Notes: generated from the sequence alone by a model not told the origin. 64,000 nucleotides of DNA from Arthrobacter sp. UKPF54-2 (GCF_007858535.1 NZ_CP040174.1:868001-932000); one strand, 5' to 3'; positions 42,582 through 51,397 are shown, counted from the stretch's first letter. Program-made: numbers and translations.

Positions 42582-43961
42582 TCAGCGGTTGGCCGCCACG
42601 GCCAGGCCTTCGCGTTCGGCGTCGGCCCGGTCCACCTCCTCGAGGGCGATGCCCTTGGTTTCCTTCAGGCTAAGCACTGCGACCGTCGTAATGGCGCAGG
42701 CCACCACAAGGTAGACGGCGGTGGGCAGCCAGGAGCCGGTGTCCTTGAGCCATGCGGTGGCCAGCAGCGGCGCCAGCGACCCGGCGAAGATCGAGGTGAC
42801 CTGCGAACCCAGCGAAACGCCCGCGTAGCGCATCCGGGTGGGGAACAGCTCGGACATGAGGGCCGGCTGGCCGGCGTACATAAACGCGTGCAGGCACAGG
42901 CCGATCGTCACGGCGAGCACAATGATCACCGGGTTGCGGGTGTCGAACATCGGGAAGGCGAAGAACGGCCAGGTGGCCCCGGTGATCGCGCCGACCAGGT
43001 AGACCGGCTTGCGGCCCCAGCTGTCCACGAGCCGGCCGACCTGCGGGATGACCAGGAAGTGGATGACGTGGGCAATCAGCAGGGCGAGCAGCAGCGAGGA
43101 CGTGTCGTACTTGTGCACGCTCTTGAGGTAGACAATCGCGAAGCTCACCACGAGGTAGTACATGATGTTTTCCGCGAACCGGAGGCCCATGGCCTGCAGG
43201 ATGCCCTTCGGGTACTTGCGGATCACTTCGCGGACGCCATAGCTGACAGCCTGTTCCTGCTCCAGCTGCGCCTTGGCCTCGAGGAAGATCGGGGCCTCGG
43301 AGACGTGGGTGCGGATGTAGTAACCGACGAACACGATCACGGCGGAGAGCCAGAACGCCACACGCCAGCCCCAGCCGAGGAAGTCGGCGGCGCTCAGGAC
43401 GTTGGACATAATGAACAGGACCAGGGTGGCCAGCAGGTTGCCCACCGGGACAGCGGCCTGGGGCCAGCTGGACCAGAAACCGCGGGACTCGTTGGGGCTG
43501 TGCTCGGCCACCAGCAGCACGGCGCCGCCCCATTCGCCGCCGAGGGCGAAGCCCTGGATGAAGCGCAGGAAGACCAGCAGGGCCGGGGCGAGGTAGCCGA
43601 TGTCGGCGAAGCCCGGGAGGCAGCCCATCAGGAAGGTGGACACGCCGATAATCACGATGGTCAGCTGCAGGGTGGGCTTGCGGCCCAGCTTGTCGCCGAT
43701 CTGGCCGAAGACGATGCCGCCGAGCGGACGGGCAACGAAGCCGACGGCGTAGGTCAGGAACGCCTGGATGATGCCGTCCAGCTCGTTGCCGGTGGCGGGG
43801 AAAAAGTACTTGCCGAACACCAGGGTGGCGGCGGTGGCGTAGAGGAAGAATTCGTACCATTCCACGACGGTTCCGACCATCGATGCGGCAACGATTTTCT
43901 TCAGGCCTGCACCCTTGGAGGCTGCGGCAGGGGGTGTAGCGGAGCGTTGTTCTACGCTCAT
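42582..43961 (-). CDS. MHS-family MFS transporter
   Basis: About 459 residues from the ATG at 43961 (AAGGAGA upstream). Twelve spans. GLKKIVAASMVGTVVEWYEFFLYATAATLVF near the N-terminus and GGIVFGQIGDKLGRKPTL are the metabolite:proton symporter signatures (like ShiA, ProP). It precedes bdhA by 48 bp on the same strand. Uptake of 3-hydroxybutyrate or a related acid is inferred from this pairing. Confidence 0.9.
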   Translation of the reverse strand: MSVEQRSATPPAAASKGAGLKKIVAASMVGTVVEWYEFFLYATAATLVFGKYFFPATGNELDGIIQAFLTYAVGFVARPLGGIVFGQIGDKLGRKPTLQLTIVIIGVSTFLMGCLPGFADIGYLAPALLVFLRFIQGFALGGEWGGAVLLVAEHSPNESRGFWSSWPQAAVPVGNLLATLVLFIMSNVLSAADFLGWGWRVAFWLSAVIVFVGYYIRTHVSEAPIFLEAKAQLEQEQAVSYGVREVIRKYPKGILQAMGLRFAENIMYYLVVSFAIVYLKSVHKYDTSSLLLALLIAHVIHFLVIPQVGRLVDSWGRKPVYLVGAITGATWPFFAFPMFDTRNPVIIVLAVTIGLCLHAFMYAGQPALMSELFPTRMRYAGVSLGSQVTSIFAGSLAPLLATAWLKDTGSWLPTAVYLVVACAITTVAVLSLKETKGIALEEVDRADAEREGLAVAANR

Positions 43962-44094
43962 TTGGTTCTCCTTAGTGTCCACGGTGACACGCGCTGTGAT
44001 TCACGGCACGGAAAATGGGCTTCATCGAGTATTGCCGCACATTACCCGCGGTTCAATGGCCAAACGGGCACGATATGTGTGCAGAATTGCAGAT

Positions 44095-45012
44095 ATGAAG
44101 GCAAATCCCGACGACCTCCTGGTCCTGCTGGCCGTCTCGCGTTCGGCCAAATTCACGACGGCGGCGCAGGCGCTGGGCCTGAACCACACCACGGTCTCGC
44201 GCCGGATCGCCGCCCTGGAAAAGGCCCTCGGCGGCCGGGTGCTCTCCCGGGCCTCGGGAGGCTGGGAACTGACGGACCTCGGCGCCGCGGCGGTGGCCGT
44301 CGCGGAGCAGGTGGAAGGCGCCGTGCGCTCGCTCGAGCAGCCGGGCACGACGCCGGACCCGGTCACCGGCGTCGTGCGGATGACGGCCACGGACGGTTTC
44401 AGCGCCTACATCGCCGCGCCCGCGGTAGCGCGGCTCCGGCGCCACCACCCCGGCCTCAGCGTGGAGATCGTCACGGTGACCCGCCGGGCGCTGCAGCAGC
44501 GCTCCGGGCTGGACATCGAGGTGGTGGTCGGCGAGCCGCAGGTGCACCGGGCGGAGGCGGCCCGGCTGGGCGAGTACATGCTGGGCATGTACGCCTCGCG
44601 CAGCTACCTGGCCGAGTACGGGACGCCGGCGTCGGTGGACGAACTGAAGGAACATCCGCTGGTGTATTTCGTCGACTCGATGCTCCAGGTGGACGACCTC
44701 GACGCCCCGCGGCGGCTGGTGCCGGCCATGCGGGACGGGCTGAGCTCCACCAACGTTTTTGTCCATGTGGAGGCGACGCGGGCCGGGGCCGGGATCGGCT
44801 TCCTGCCCTGCTTCGCCGCCGACCTGCATCCGGACCTGGTCAGGCTGCTGCCGGAGCAGTTCGCGGAACTGCTCCCCTACTGGATGGTCCTGCGGCCGGA
44901 TTCGATGCGGCGGCCCGCTGTGGCCGCCGTCGTGCAGGCGCTCCGGGAGCAGACCGACGCGCACCGTGAGGCGCTGATGGGCCGCGGCGGCTACGCAGCG
45001 GCTGCTCCGTAG
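44095..45012 (+). CDS. LysR-family regulator, probably of the bdhA locus
   Basis: About 305 residues from MKANPDDL at 44095. N-terminal helix-turn-helix (LLVLLAVSRSAKFTTAAQALGLNHTTVSRRIAALEKALGGRVL, about 9-52). The effector domain begins at VVRMTATDGFSAYIAAPAVARLRRHHPGL. Divergent from the transporter-bdhA operon, so probably its activator. The C-terminal Ala-Ala-Ala-Pro-stop is encoded by the left arm of the palindrome at 45001-45055. Confidence 0.9.
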   Translation: MKANPDDLLVLLAVSRSAKFTTAAQALGLNHTTVSRRIAALEKALGGRVLSRASGGWELTDLGAAAVAVAEQVEGAVRSLEQPGTTPDPVTGVVRMTATDGFSAYIAAPAVARLRRHHPGLSVEIVTVTRRALQQRSGLDIEVVVGEPQVHRAEAARLGEYMLGMYASRSYLAEYGTPASVDELKEHPLVYFVDSMLQVDDLDAPRRLVPAMRDGLSSTNVFVHVEATRAGAGIGFLPCFAADLHPDLVRLLPEQFAELLPYWMVLRPDSMRRPAVAAVVQALREQTDAHREALMGRGGYAAAAP

Positions 45013-45055
45013 GCGCCCTTTTCGGGCCGGATAACGGCGGTTACGGAGCAGTCGA
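45001..45055. repeat. Interspersed palindrome, copy 3, holding two stop codons
   Basis: Arms TGCTCCGTA (45003-45011) and TACGGAGCA (45042-45050), core with GCCCTTTT and TAACGGCGG, same orientation as copy 2. The LysR stop TAG is at 45010-45012 in the left arm and the minus-strand spermidine-synthase-like stop TAA at 45043-45041 in the right arm, so both proteins end in Ala-Pro. Confidence 0.8.
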
Positions 45056-45997
45056 CGACGACGATGACGGTTCAGGCGCGGTCAGTTCAGGCGACGACGG
45101 TTCAGGCGCCGTCGGGTCGTGGCGGACGGCGGCGCCGGCGGCGAAGGCACGCACCTTGGCGTCGTCCCAGCTGTGGGCAGGTACCGCGCCGCCGAGCAGG
45201 CGCCGGGCGAGGCCGGGGTCGTCGTCGAACGGCTCATCGCTGCCGGCGATGATCATGTTGCCGTAGCGCCGGCCCTTGAGCATGGCCGGATCGGCGATGA
45301 TCATGGTGTGTTTGAAGGCCGCCGCGATGGTGGCGGCGTCCTCGCGCGCGTTGGCCAGGGCGGGGGCGTCGCCGGAATTCACCAGGTAGATTCCGCCGGG
45401 CGCCAGCACCCGCTTGGCGTGTTCGGTAAACTCCGCGGTGGTGAGGGGCCGCGGGGTCACGGCGCCGGCGAACACGTCGCGGATGATGAGGTCCCTGGTC
45501 TGCGGCGTGAGGCTCTCCGTCACTTCCCGGGCCTCCCCCACTCGCAGTCGCAGCAGCGGGGCCTTGGGCAGGTCGAACCAGCCGCGGACGTACTCGGCCA
45601 GCTTGCCGTCCAGTTCCACCACCACCTGGCGGGCGTCCGGATAGGCGGCGTGGAAGTAGCGCGCCAGTGAGCATGCGCCGCCGCCGAGGTGCAGGGCCCG
45701 CAGCTTGGGCCGCGCCGCCAGCGGCCAGCGCGATTCCACCAGCGCGGCGATCCAGCGCATATATTCGAAGTCGAGGAACAGCGGGTCCGCCAGGTCGATG
45801 TGGGAGCTCATGACGCCGTTGATCCGGAGCAGCCAGCCGGTCGAATTGTCCTGGTCCGGGGTGAGCTCACAGTCGCCGGTGTCGATGTAGTAGACGCCCG
45901 CGGCGGGCCCGTCAGGGCGCGCGCCCTTCGGCACCTCCACCACCCCCGGCGTCGTGGTTCCGGCGTTCCGGCCGGCCGCCCGGCCCCGCTTTGCCAT
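45041..45997 (-). CDS. Spermidine synthase-like methyltransferase-fold protein
   Basis: About 318 residues from MAKRGRAAG at 45997. After a basic leader, the polyamine-synthase-like Rossmann domain covers about 40-290: INGVMSSHIDLADPLFLDFEYMRWIAALVE, LRALHLGGGACSLARYF, QVVVELDGKLAEYVRGWF, DLIIRDVFAGAVTPRPLTTAEF. The DAF-like catalytic loop reads DVFAGA, with Val instead of the usual Ala, and the GGG acceptor loop is kept. The C-terminal 25 residues are a low-complexity Pro/Ser/Glu tail (TAPEPSS repeated) that runs into the palindrome. True polyamine synthesis is uncertain; many actinobacterial members have no proven product. Confidence 0.8.
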   Translation of the reverse strand: MAKRGRAAGRNAGTTTPGVVEVPKGARPDGPAAGVYYIDTGDCELTPDQDNSTGWLLRINGVMSSHIDLADPLFLDFEYMRWIAALVESRWPLAARPKLRALHLGGGACSLARYFHAAYPDARQVVVELDGKLAEYVRGWFDLPKAPLLRLRVGEAREVTESLTPQTRDLIIRDVFAGAVTPRPLTTAEFTEHAKRVLAPGGIYLVNSGDAPALANAREDAATIAAAFKHTMIIADPAMLKGRRYGNMIIAGSDEPFDDDPGLARRLLGGAVPAHSWDDAKVRAFAAGAAVRHDPTAPEPSSPELTAPEPSSSSSTAP

Positions 45998-46089
45998 CAG
46001 CCGTCCGCCGTTTTGCTCATGCTTCAACCCTAGCGGGCGCCCGCACCACCAATGTCCGGCTCCCCCTTGTCATCGAATGCGAAGCGTGC

Positions 46090-46120
46090 TTACTATCGGA
46101 TAGTAATCATGCTTACTATT
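46090..46120. promoter_or_regulatory. Palindromic operator upstream of the LEA/holin/YihY operon
   Basis: TTACTATCGGATAGTAA (46090-46106) has perfect 7-bp arms around CGG; a further half-site GCTTACTATT follows at 46111-46120. This is an AT-rich island about 60-90 bp before the first start codon. Form and position suit a dimeric TetR/MarR-type repressor. Confidence 0.5.
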
Positions 46121-46179
46121 CGAGTTCGGCGCTGCTGGTTTGCTACCCGGCAGCAGATCTACAAGGAAAGAGAGCGACG

Positions 46180-47124
46180 ATGACAGAGAACCAATGGCCC
46201 CAGGACGGCGGCTACGGCACCCCGACAGTGACGCAGGGTTCTGAGCCCGAACTCCGGCAGAGCTCGACGTTCCCGCCGGCTGCGGCCGGAACGGCAACGA
46301 CCGGAGCAGCAGCCCCCGGCACGGCGTCGAAGACTGATACCGCCAAGGACGAGGCCGCCGAAGTGACCCGCCAGGCCGCAGACGCGGCCCAGAACGTGAC
46401 CGAAACGGCGAAGGCCGAGGCTGCGCACGTCGCCGGCGAAGTGAAGAGCAACGCCAAGGACCTCCTGACCCAGGCCCGGACCGATCTCACCGCCCAGGCC
46501 GGCGCGCAGCAACAGAAAGCAGCGCAGGGCCTTCGCTCCATCTCCAGCGAACTCCACACCATGGCGGCAGCGTCGGGCCAGCCCGGCGTCGCCACAGATC
46601 TGGTCCGCCAGGCCGCCGAGCGCTCCTCGTCCGTGGCCGCCTGGCTCGACAACCGCGACCCCGGGTCGCTGCTCAACGAGGTGAAGTCCTTCGCCCGCCA
46701 GCGCCCCGGCACCTTCCTGCTGGCCGCCGCCGGCGCCGGCATCCTGGCCGGCCGGCTCAGCCGCAGCCTCAGCGCGGGCGCCCCGGAAACGACGCCGACT
46801 GCGCACTCCACGGGCACCGCGCCGCAGCCCGGCACCCCGGTTACCCGGGTCCCGGACGCCGGCGTCGCGGTCCCCCCGCCGCCGGTGGGCTACCCGGAGA
46901 CGACGACGGCCGGCATGGCCGGAACGTACCCGGAGCCGACCGCGGACGGCACCTACCAGGAGCCGGCGGCGTCCGACGCCGACACCTACCCGCCGAGCCC
47001 GCTCGAGGGCTCCGGCACCCGGAACGACCCGTGGGCGGACGATCCGCTGGCCGCCGACCCCTACCGCATTGATCCGGCCCTCGACCCCGACCGTAAGGAT
47101 CCGTTCGACGGAGGCCGCCGATGA
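46180..47124 (+). CDS. LEA/apolipoprotein-like stress protein
   Basis: About 314 residues from the ATG at 46180 with AAGGAAAGAGAG upstream. N-terminal ~45 residues are hydrophilic and disordered-looking. From about 50 to 170 there is an amphipathic Ala/Lys/Glu-rich helical region (DEAAEVTRQAADAAQNVTETAKAEAAHVAGEVKSNAKDLLTQARTDL) like LEA or apolipoprotein repeats. A hydrophobic segment at about 190-208 (TFLLAAAGAGILAGRL) suggests membrane attachment; the Pro/Thr/Asp-rich C-terminus follows. Its stop overlaps the holin gene by 4 bp. Role inferred: envelope protection. Confidence 0.75.
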   Translation: MTENQWPQDGGYGTPTVTQGSEPELRQSSTFPPAAAGTATTGAAAPGTASKTDTAKDEAAEVTRQAADAAQNVTETAKAEAAHVAGEVKSNAKDLLTQARTDLTAQAGAQQQKAAQGLRSISSELHTMAAASGQPGVATDLVRQAAERSSSVAAWLDNRDPGSLLNEVKSFARQRPGTFLLAAAGAGILAGRLSRSLSAGAPETTPTAHSTGTAPQPGTPVTRVPDAGVAVPPPPVGYPETTTAGMAGTYPEPTADGTYQEPAASDADTYPPSPLEGSGTRNDPWADDPLAADPYRIDPALDPDRKDPFDGGRR

Positions 47125-47552
47125 GCAGCGAGATGCCCACGGGCACCCCGATGCCTCCCACGGAGGCCCAGCTTAAGGCCGAGACGAGTTCCCTGGGCGA
47201 CCTGCTTGGTGACGTCACGCGGGACATGTCCACCCTGATGCGCCAGGAAGTGGAGCTCGCCAAGGCAGAGCTGAAGCAGACCGCCGGCCGTGCCGGCAAG
47301 GGCGGCGGCATGTTTGCCGGCGCCGGCGTCGCAGGCCACTTTGTCCTGCTGTTCCTTTCGCTCGCCGTGTGGTGGGGGCTGGGAACCCTGATGGGGCTGG
47401 GATGGTCCGGCGTCGTCGTCGCGATCATCTGGGGCATCATCGGCGCCGTCCTGGCCTCGATGGGCCGCAAGGAACTCAAGGCGATCAAGGGTATCCCCCA
47501 GACCGCGGAGACCCTCCAGGAAATTCCCCCGACCCTCAAGCCCAGCCACTAG
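47121..47552 (+). CDS. Phage-holin superfamily III protein
   Basis: 143 residues. Signature of the actinobacterial holin III family (pfam07332): LGDLLGDVTRDMSTLMRQEVELAKAELKQTAGRAGKGGGMFAGAGVAGHFVLLFLSLAVWWGLGTLMG with two membrane helices (about 68-92 and 97-115). Despite the name, such proteins are chromosomal in actinobacteria and thought to take part in envelope stability. Coupled with its neighbour by an ATGA overlap. Confidence 0.88.
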   Translation: MSSEMPTGTPMPPTEAQLKAETSSLGDLLGDVTRDMSTLMRQEVELAKAELKQTAGRAGKGGGMFAGAGVAGHFVLLFLSLAVWWGLGTLMGLGWSGVVVAIIWGIIGAVLASMGRKELKAIKGIPQTAETLQEIPPTLKPSH

Positions 47553-47567
47553 AGCGAGGAACACACC

Positions 47568-48164
47568 ATGAGTGAAAACCCGGATGCCATCCGCGCAGAC
47601 ATTGAAGCAACCCGTGCCCGGCTCGGAACCAACGTTGACGCCGTGGCCGACAAGGTCACCCCGTCCCACATCGTCCAGCGCCAGACCGACCGCGTCAAAG
47701 ACGCAGTGTTCGGAGTGAAGGAGAAAGTCATGGGAGCTGCCGACCACAGCGCCGGCCACGTGCAGTCCGCCGGCGGCAGCGCCGCCTCGCACCTGAACGA
47801 CGCCGGTTCCGCCGTCGCCGGCGCACCGCACCAGGCCAAGGTCAAGACCCAGGGCAACCCGCTCGCTGCGGGCCTCATCGCGTTCGGCGCCGGTTTGCTG
47901 GTGTCCTCGCTGATCCCGGCGAGCACCAAGGAGCGGGAGGCGGCCGATGCCTTGAAGACGGCCGCCGAGCCGCTCACCACCGAGCTGACCGAGGCCGCGA
48001 AGCACGTGGCCGAGGGCCTGAAGGAACCTGCCCAGAACGCCATGGAGAACGTCAAAGCCACCGCCGCTGACGCCGCCCAGAACGTCAAGGGCGAGGGCCA
48101 GCTGGCCGTCGCCGACGTCAAGGACCGTGCGGTCGACGCCAAGGACAACGTCCAGCAGGCCTAG
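47568..48164 (+). CDS. DUF3618-containing membrane-associated protein
   Basis: 198 residues. N-terminal ENPDAIRADIEATRARLGTNVDAVADKVTPSHIVQRQTDRVKD is the DUF3618 signature. A short hydrophobic helix at about 101-121 (LAAGLIAFGAGLLVSSLIP) and an Ala/Lys/Glu amphipathic C-terminus (AAKHVAEGLKEPAQNAMENVKATAADAAQNVKGEG) follow. Third gene of the operon (16 bp after holin). Likely a membrane-surface stress protein; no enzyme activity is expected. Confidence 0.88.
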   Translation: MSENPDAIRADIEATRARLGTNVDAVADKVTPSHIVQRQTDRVKDAVFGVKEKVMGAADHSAGHVQSAGGSAASHLNDAGSAVAGAPHQAKVKTQGNPLAAGLIAFGAGLLVSSLIPASTKEREAADALKTAAEPLTTELTEAAKHVAEGLKEPAQNAMENVKATAADAAQNVKGEGQLAVADVKDRAVDAKDNVQQA

Positions 48165-48245
48165 CCCGACCCGGAAGACGGCCGGTTGCCCTCGCTGACG
48201 CGCTGGGCAGCCGGCCGCTGCGCTTAACCACGAAAGAAGTTTCCA

Positions 48246-49370
48246 ATGGCCAAGAACCCCACCCCGGCGCAAACTGACTCCATGGACGACGCCGAGACCG
48301 CCGAGAGCAGCACCGCCAAGGCGCGCATTGCGCCCGCCCCGGACGACGCGCGCAAGCCGAGCAGCCCCGCCGAGGTCACCAAGCCCTCCTGGAAGTACAT
48401 CGTCAAGAAAACCCTGCGGGAATTCACCAAGGACCAGTGCCCCGACCTCGCGGCGTCGCTGACCTACTACTCGGTGCTCTCAATTTTCCCGGCCTTGCTG
48501 GCGCTCGTATCACTGCTCGGTCTGTTCGGAGACGCCCAAAAGACCACGTCGGCGCTGCTGGACATCGTCCAGGGCATCGCGCCCGGCCAGACCGTGGACA
48601 CGATCCGCCCGGTCGTCGAAGAACTGGCCAGCTCCTCGGCCGCGGGCCTGACGTTCATCGTGGGCCTGCTCACCGCCCTCTGGTCCGCCTCCGGCTACGT
48701 CGGGGCGTTCGGGCGGGCCATGAACCGGGTGTATGAGACGGACGAGGGCCGGCCGTTCCTCAAGCTGCGCGGCACCATGCTCGCCGTCACGGTCGTGAAC
48801 CTGCTGATCGTCGTCGTGCTGGCCGCGATGCTGGTGCTCAGCGGACCGGTGGCCGAGTCCGTCGGGAACATCATCGGCCTGGGCGGCGCCTTCCTGGCCG
48901 TCTGGAACATTGCCAAGTGGCCGGTGATGCTGGTGCTGGTGATCGTGGCCATTGCCATCCTCTACTACGCCACCCCCAACGTGAAGCAGCCCAAATTCCG
49001 CTGGATGAGCATGGGATCGGCCATCGCCCTGGTGGTCTTCCTGCTGGCATCGCTGGCGTTCGGCTTCTACGTGGCCTACTCCAACAGCTACAACAAAACC
49101 TACGGCGCCATCGGCGGCGTGATCATCGCGCTGCTCTGGCTGTGGATCCTGAACATGTCGCTGCTTTTCGGCGCCGAGTTCGACGCCGAAACCGAGCGCG
49201 GCCGCCAGCTCCAGGCTGGCATCGAGGCGGAGGAGACCATCCAGCTGCCGCCGCGGGACACCAAGCAGAGCGACAAGCTGCAGGCCAGGGAGGAAGAGGA
49301 CATCCGGCGAGGACGGGAGCTGCGGGAGGAGCACAGCCGCAACGAGCGGGCGGGGGACCAAAGCCCCTAG
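48246..49370 (+). CDS. YihY/BrkB-family inner membrane protein
   Basis: 374 residues. A hydrophilic N-terminus (1-40) is followed by KKTLREFTKDQCPDLAASLTYYSVLSIFPALLALVSLLGLFG and further helices, with WSASGYVGAFGRAMNRVYET and LWLWILNMSLLFGAEFDAETERGRQL, all diagnostic of the BrkB/YihY family. About six spans and a charged C-terminal tail. Often linked to envelope or stress genes, as here; activity unknown (it is not ribonuclease BN). Confidence 0.9.
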   Translation: MAKNPTPAQTDSMDDAETAESSTAKARIAPAPDDARKPSSPAEVTKPSWKYIVKKTLREFTKDQCPDLAASLTYYSVLSIFPALLALVSLLGLFGDAQKTTSALLDIVQGIAPGQTVDTIRPVVEELASSSAAGLTFIVGLLTALWSASGYVGAFGRAMNRVYETDEGRPFLKLRGTMLAVTVVNLLIVVVLAAMLVLSGPVAESVGNIIGLGGAFLAVWNIAKWPVMLVLVIVAIAILYYATPNVKQPKFRWMSMGSAIALVVFLLASLAFGFYVAYSNSYNKTYGAIGGVIIALLWLWILNMSLLFGAEFDAETERGRQLQAGIEAEETIQLPPRDTKQSDKLQAREEEDIRRGRELREEHSRNERAGDQSP

Positions 49371-49460
49371 GCGCTCCGCACCCGCACGGGCTGTACTGGG
49401 GGGACGCACCGCTGGGGGGTGCCCCCGCCCGTTGCCACCGTCCGCCTACCGGGAGGATAC

Positions 49461-50306
49461 ATGCCGGCACCTGCAGCAGCTTCCCGGCCGGTCGCCGTCG
49501 GCTACGACGGTTCCGAAACCTCGCAGCTTGCCGTCCGCTGGGCCGCCGGCCATGCCGTGACCCGCCGCCTGCCCTTGAAGGTGGTGCACGCCTGGGTCTG
49601 GCCGATGTTCACCAAGGACCTGGGGCCGGTCAAGGGCGTCGCCGGCAGCGGGCTCCGGCATTCCGCCGAGGCCATCCTCGCCGAGGGCCTCGCGCTGGCC
49701 CGCGAGGCCGCCCCGGGGCTCGACGTCGACGGCGTGATGGAAGCCGGCCTGCCCGCGCAGGTGCTGCGGCAGGCGTCCGACGGCGCCGCCCTCCTGGTTG
49801 TCGGGAGCCGCGGCATGGGCGGGGTGCTGGGACATCTGGCCGGGTCGGTGTGCCTGGAACTGGCCAGCTCCGCGCCGTGCCCGCTGATGGTGGTCCGCCG
49901 CCCGCACCTGCCCGGCCGGCCCGTGGTGGTGGGCGTCGATGCCGCCGCCCGGAGTTCGGCCGTCCTCGCCGACGCCGCCCGGCTCGCGGCCGCGATCGGG
50001 GCCGGACTGCAGCTGGTCCACGTCGAGACGGGCCGGGGCGGGACTCGCAAGGATCACGGCCGGCACACCCCGCTGCACGGCTCCGAGCTGCTGGAGCACG
50101 CCGTCGCCGAGGCCGGACGGCTGGTCCCCGGGGTTGCCGCCTTCGGCACCCTCAAAGACGGCCACACGGCCGCCAAAGAACTGGTGGAGGCGGCGGCGGA
50201 CGCGGACGTGCTGGTGCTCGGCACCCACAACCGCGTGGGGGGACTGGGCAACACCGTTTCCGCTGTGCTGCACAAGGCCCCCTGCAATGTCATGATTACG
50301 CGCTGA
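49461..50306 (+). CDS. Universal stress protein, tandem domains
   Basis: About 281 residues from the ATG at 49461 with GGGAGGA upstream. First domain: RPVAVGYDGSETSQLAVRWAAGHA and GSRGMGGVLGHLAGSVCLELA; second: VVVGVDAAARSSAVLADAARLAAAIG and GTHNRVGGLGNTVSAVLHKAPCNVMI. In the second domain VDA replaces VDG and the binding loop is GTHNRVGG, so nucleotide binding there is doubtful. Ends before the alcohol dehydrogenase gene by 71 bp. Confidence 0.9.
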   Translation: MPAPAAASRPVAVGYDGSETSQLAVRWAAGHAVTRRLPLKVVHAWVWPMFTKDLGPVKGVAGSGLRHSAEAILAEGLALAREAAPGLDVDGVMEAGLPAQVLRQASDGAALLVVGSRGMGGVLGHLAGSVCLELASSAPCPLMVVRRPHLPGRPVVVGVDAAARSSAVLADAARLAAAIGAGLQLVHVETGRGGTRKDHGRHTPLHGSELLEHAVAEAGRLVPGVAAFGTLKDGHTAAKELVEAAADADVLVLGTHNRVGGLGNTVSAVLHKAPCNVMITR

Positions 50307-50377
50307 GTTTCAGGGCCCGGGAACTCCGCCTCCGGAGCCCCCGATTCAGGAAGAGGCGTTAGGGAGAGGGAGGCTCT

Positions 50378-51382
50378 GTGCGAGCCTGGTGGGTTGCGCA
50401 GCCGGGCCCGATTGCCGCCGGGCCGCTGGTGTCCGGCGAGCGCCCGGACCCCGTGCCCGGCCGCGGGGAAGTCCTGTTGCGCGTGCGCGTCTGCGGGGTG
50501 TGCCGCACTGACCTGCACCTGGCCGAGGGCGAGCTGGCGCCGCGGCGGCCCGGCGTCGTCCCGGGGCACGAAGTGGTGGGCGAGGTGCTCGACGCCGGCC
50601 CCGGAGCGGCCCGGTTCCGCCGCGGCGAGCGGGTGGGGGTGGCGTGGCTGGGCGGCACCTGCCGTTCCTGCCGGTTCTGCCTTCGCGGGCAGGAAAACCT
50701 GTGCCTGTCCCCCACGTTCACCGGCTGGGACCGCGACGGCGGCTACGCCGAGCTGATCACCGTTGCCGAGGATTTTGCCTACCGGATTCCGGACATTTTC
50801 GCCGATGAGCAAGCGGCTCCGCTGCTGTGCGCCGGCATCATCGGCTACCGCGCCCTGCTCCGCGCGGAACTGCCCGTCGGCGGCCGCTTGGGTATCTACG
50901 GCTTCGGCGCCTCCGCCCACCTCGCCGCCCAGCTGGCGCTGTACCAGGGGGCCAGGGTCTATGTGATGACGCGGTCGCGGGAGGCCCGCCGCCTCGCACT
51001 GGACCTCGGCGCCACCTTCGCCGGCGGAGCCGACGAAGAGCCGCCGGACCCGCTCGATTCCGCGATCCTCTTTGCCCCGGCCGGCGCCCTGGTGCCGCCG
51101 GCGCTGCGGGCCCTCGACCGCGGCGGGACCCTCGCCGTCGCCGGCATCCACCTCAGCGACATCCCGTCCCTGCACTACGCCGCCGAGCTGTTCCAGGAGC
51201 GGCAGCTGCGCAGCGTCACGGCCAACACCCGGGCCGACGGCGAGGAGTTCTTCCGCCTCGCCGCGGAGATTCCGCTGCGCCCCACCACGGTGGCCTACCC
51301 CTTTGACGCCGCGGACCGGGCGCTGCAGGACCTCGCCGCGGACCGCGTCACCGGCGCCGCCGTCATCCGCGTGGCACCCTAG
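50378..51382 (+). CDS. adh: Zinc-dependent alcohol dehydrogenase
   Basis: 334 residues starting at GTG 50378, preceded by AGGGAGAGGGAGG. MDR fold: catalytic zinc ligands Cys in GVCRTDLHL (about 39), GHEVVGEV (His-Glu, about 63) and Cys about 148 (LLCAGIIGYRA); structural zinc Cys cluster GGTCRSCRFCLRGQENLCLSP (about 90-110). The nucleotide segment LGIYGFGASAHLAAQLA keeps GxGxxG. Typical of alcohol dehydrogenases acting on short primary or secondary alcohols. Confidence 0.9.
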   Translation: MRAWWVAQPGPIAAGPLVSGERPDPVPGRGEVLLRVRVCGVCRTDLHLAEGELAPRRPGVVPGHEVVGEVLDAGPGAARFRRGERVGVAWLGGTCRSCRFCLRGQENLCLSPTFTGWDRDGGYAELITVAEDFAYRIPDIFADEQAAPLLCAGIIGYRALLRAELPVGGRLGIYGFGASAHLAAQLALYQGARVYVMTRSREARRLALDLGATFAGGADEEPPDPLDSAILFAPAGALVPPALRALDRGGTLAVAGIHLSDIPSLHYAAELFQERQLRSVTANTRADGEEFFRLAAEIPLRPTTVAYPFDAADRALQDLAADRVTGAAVIRVAP

Positions 51383-51397
51383 CCTCCTAGCCGTCCC

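Noticed and set aside
41574..44969. 1131-codon plus-strand open frame spanning bdhA, the transporter and LysR
   Set aside because: It crosses three well-supported genes in other frames and has the composition of reverse-complement coding sequence.
47121..47552. Prophage remnant suggested by the holin
   Set aside because: Holin superfamily III genes are ordinary chromosomal genes in actinobacteria; no endolysin, integrase or structural genes are nearby.
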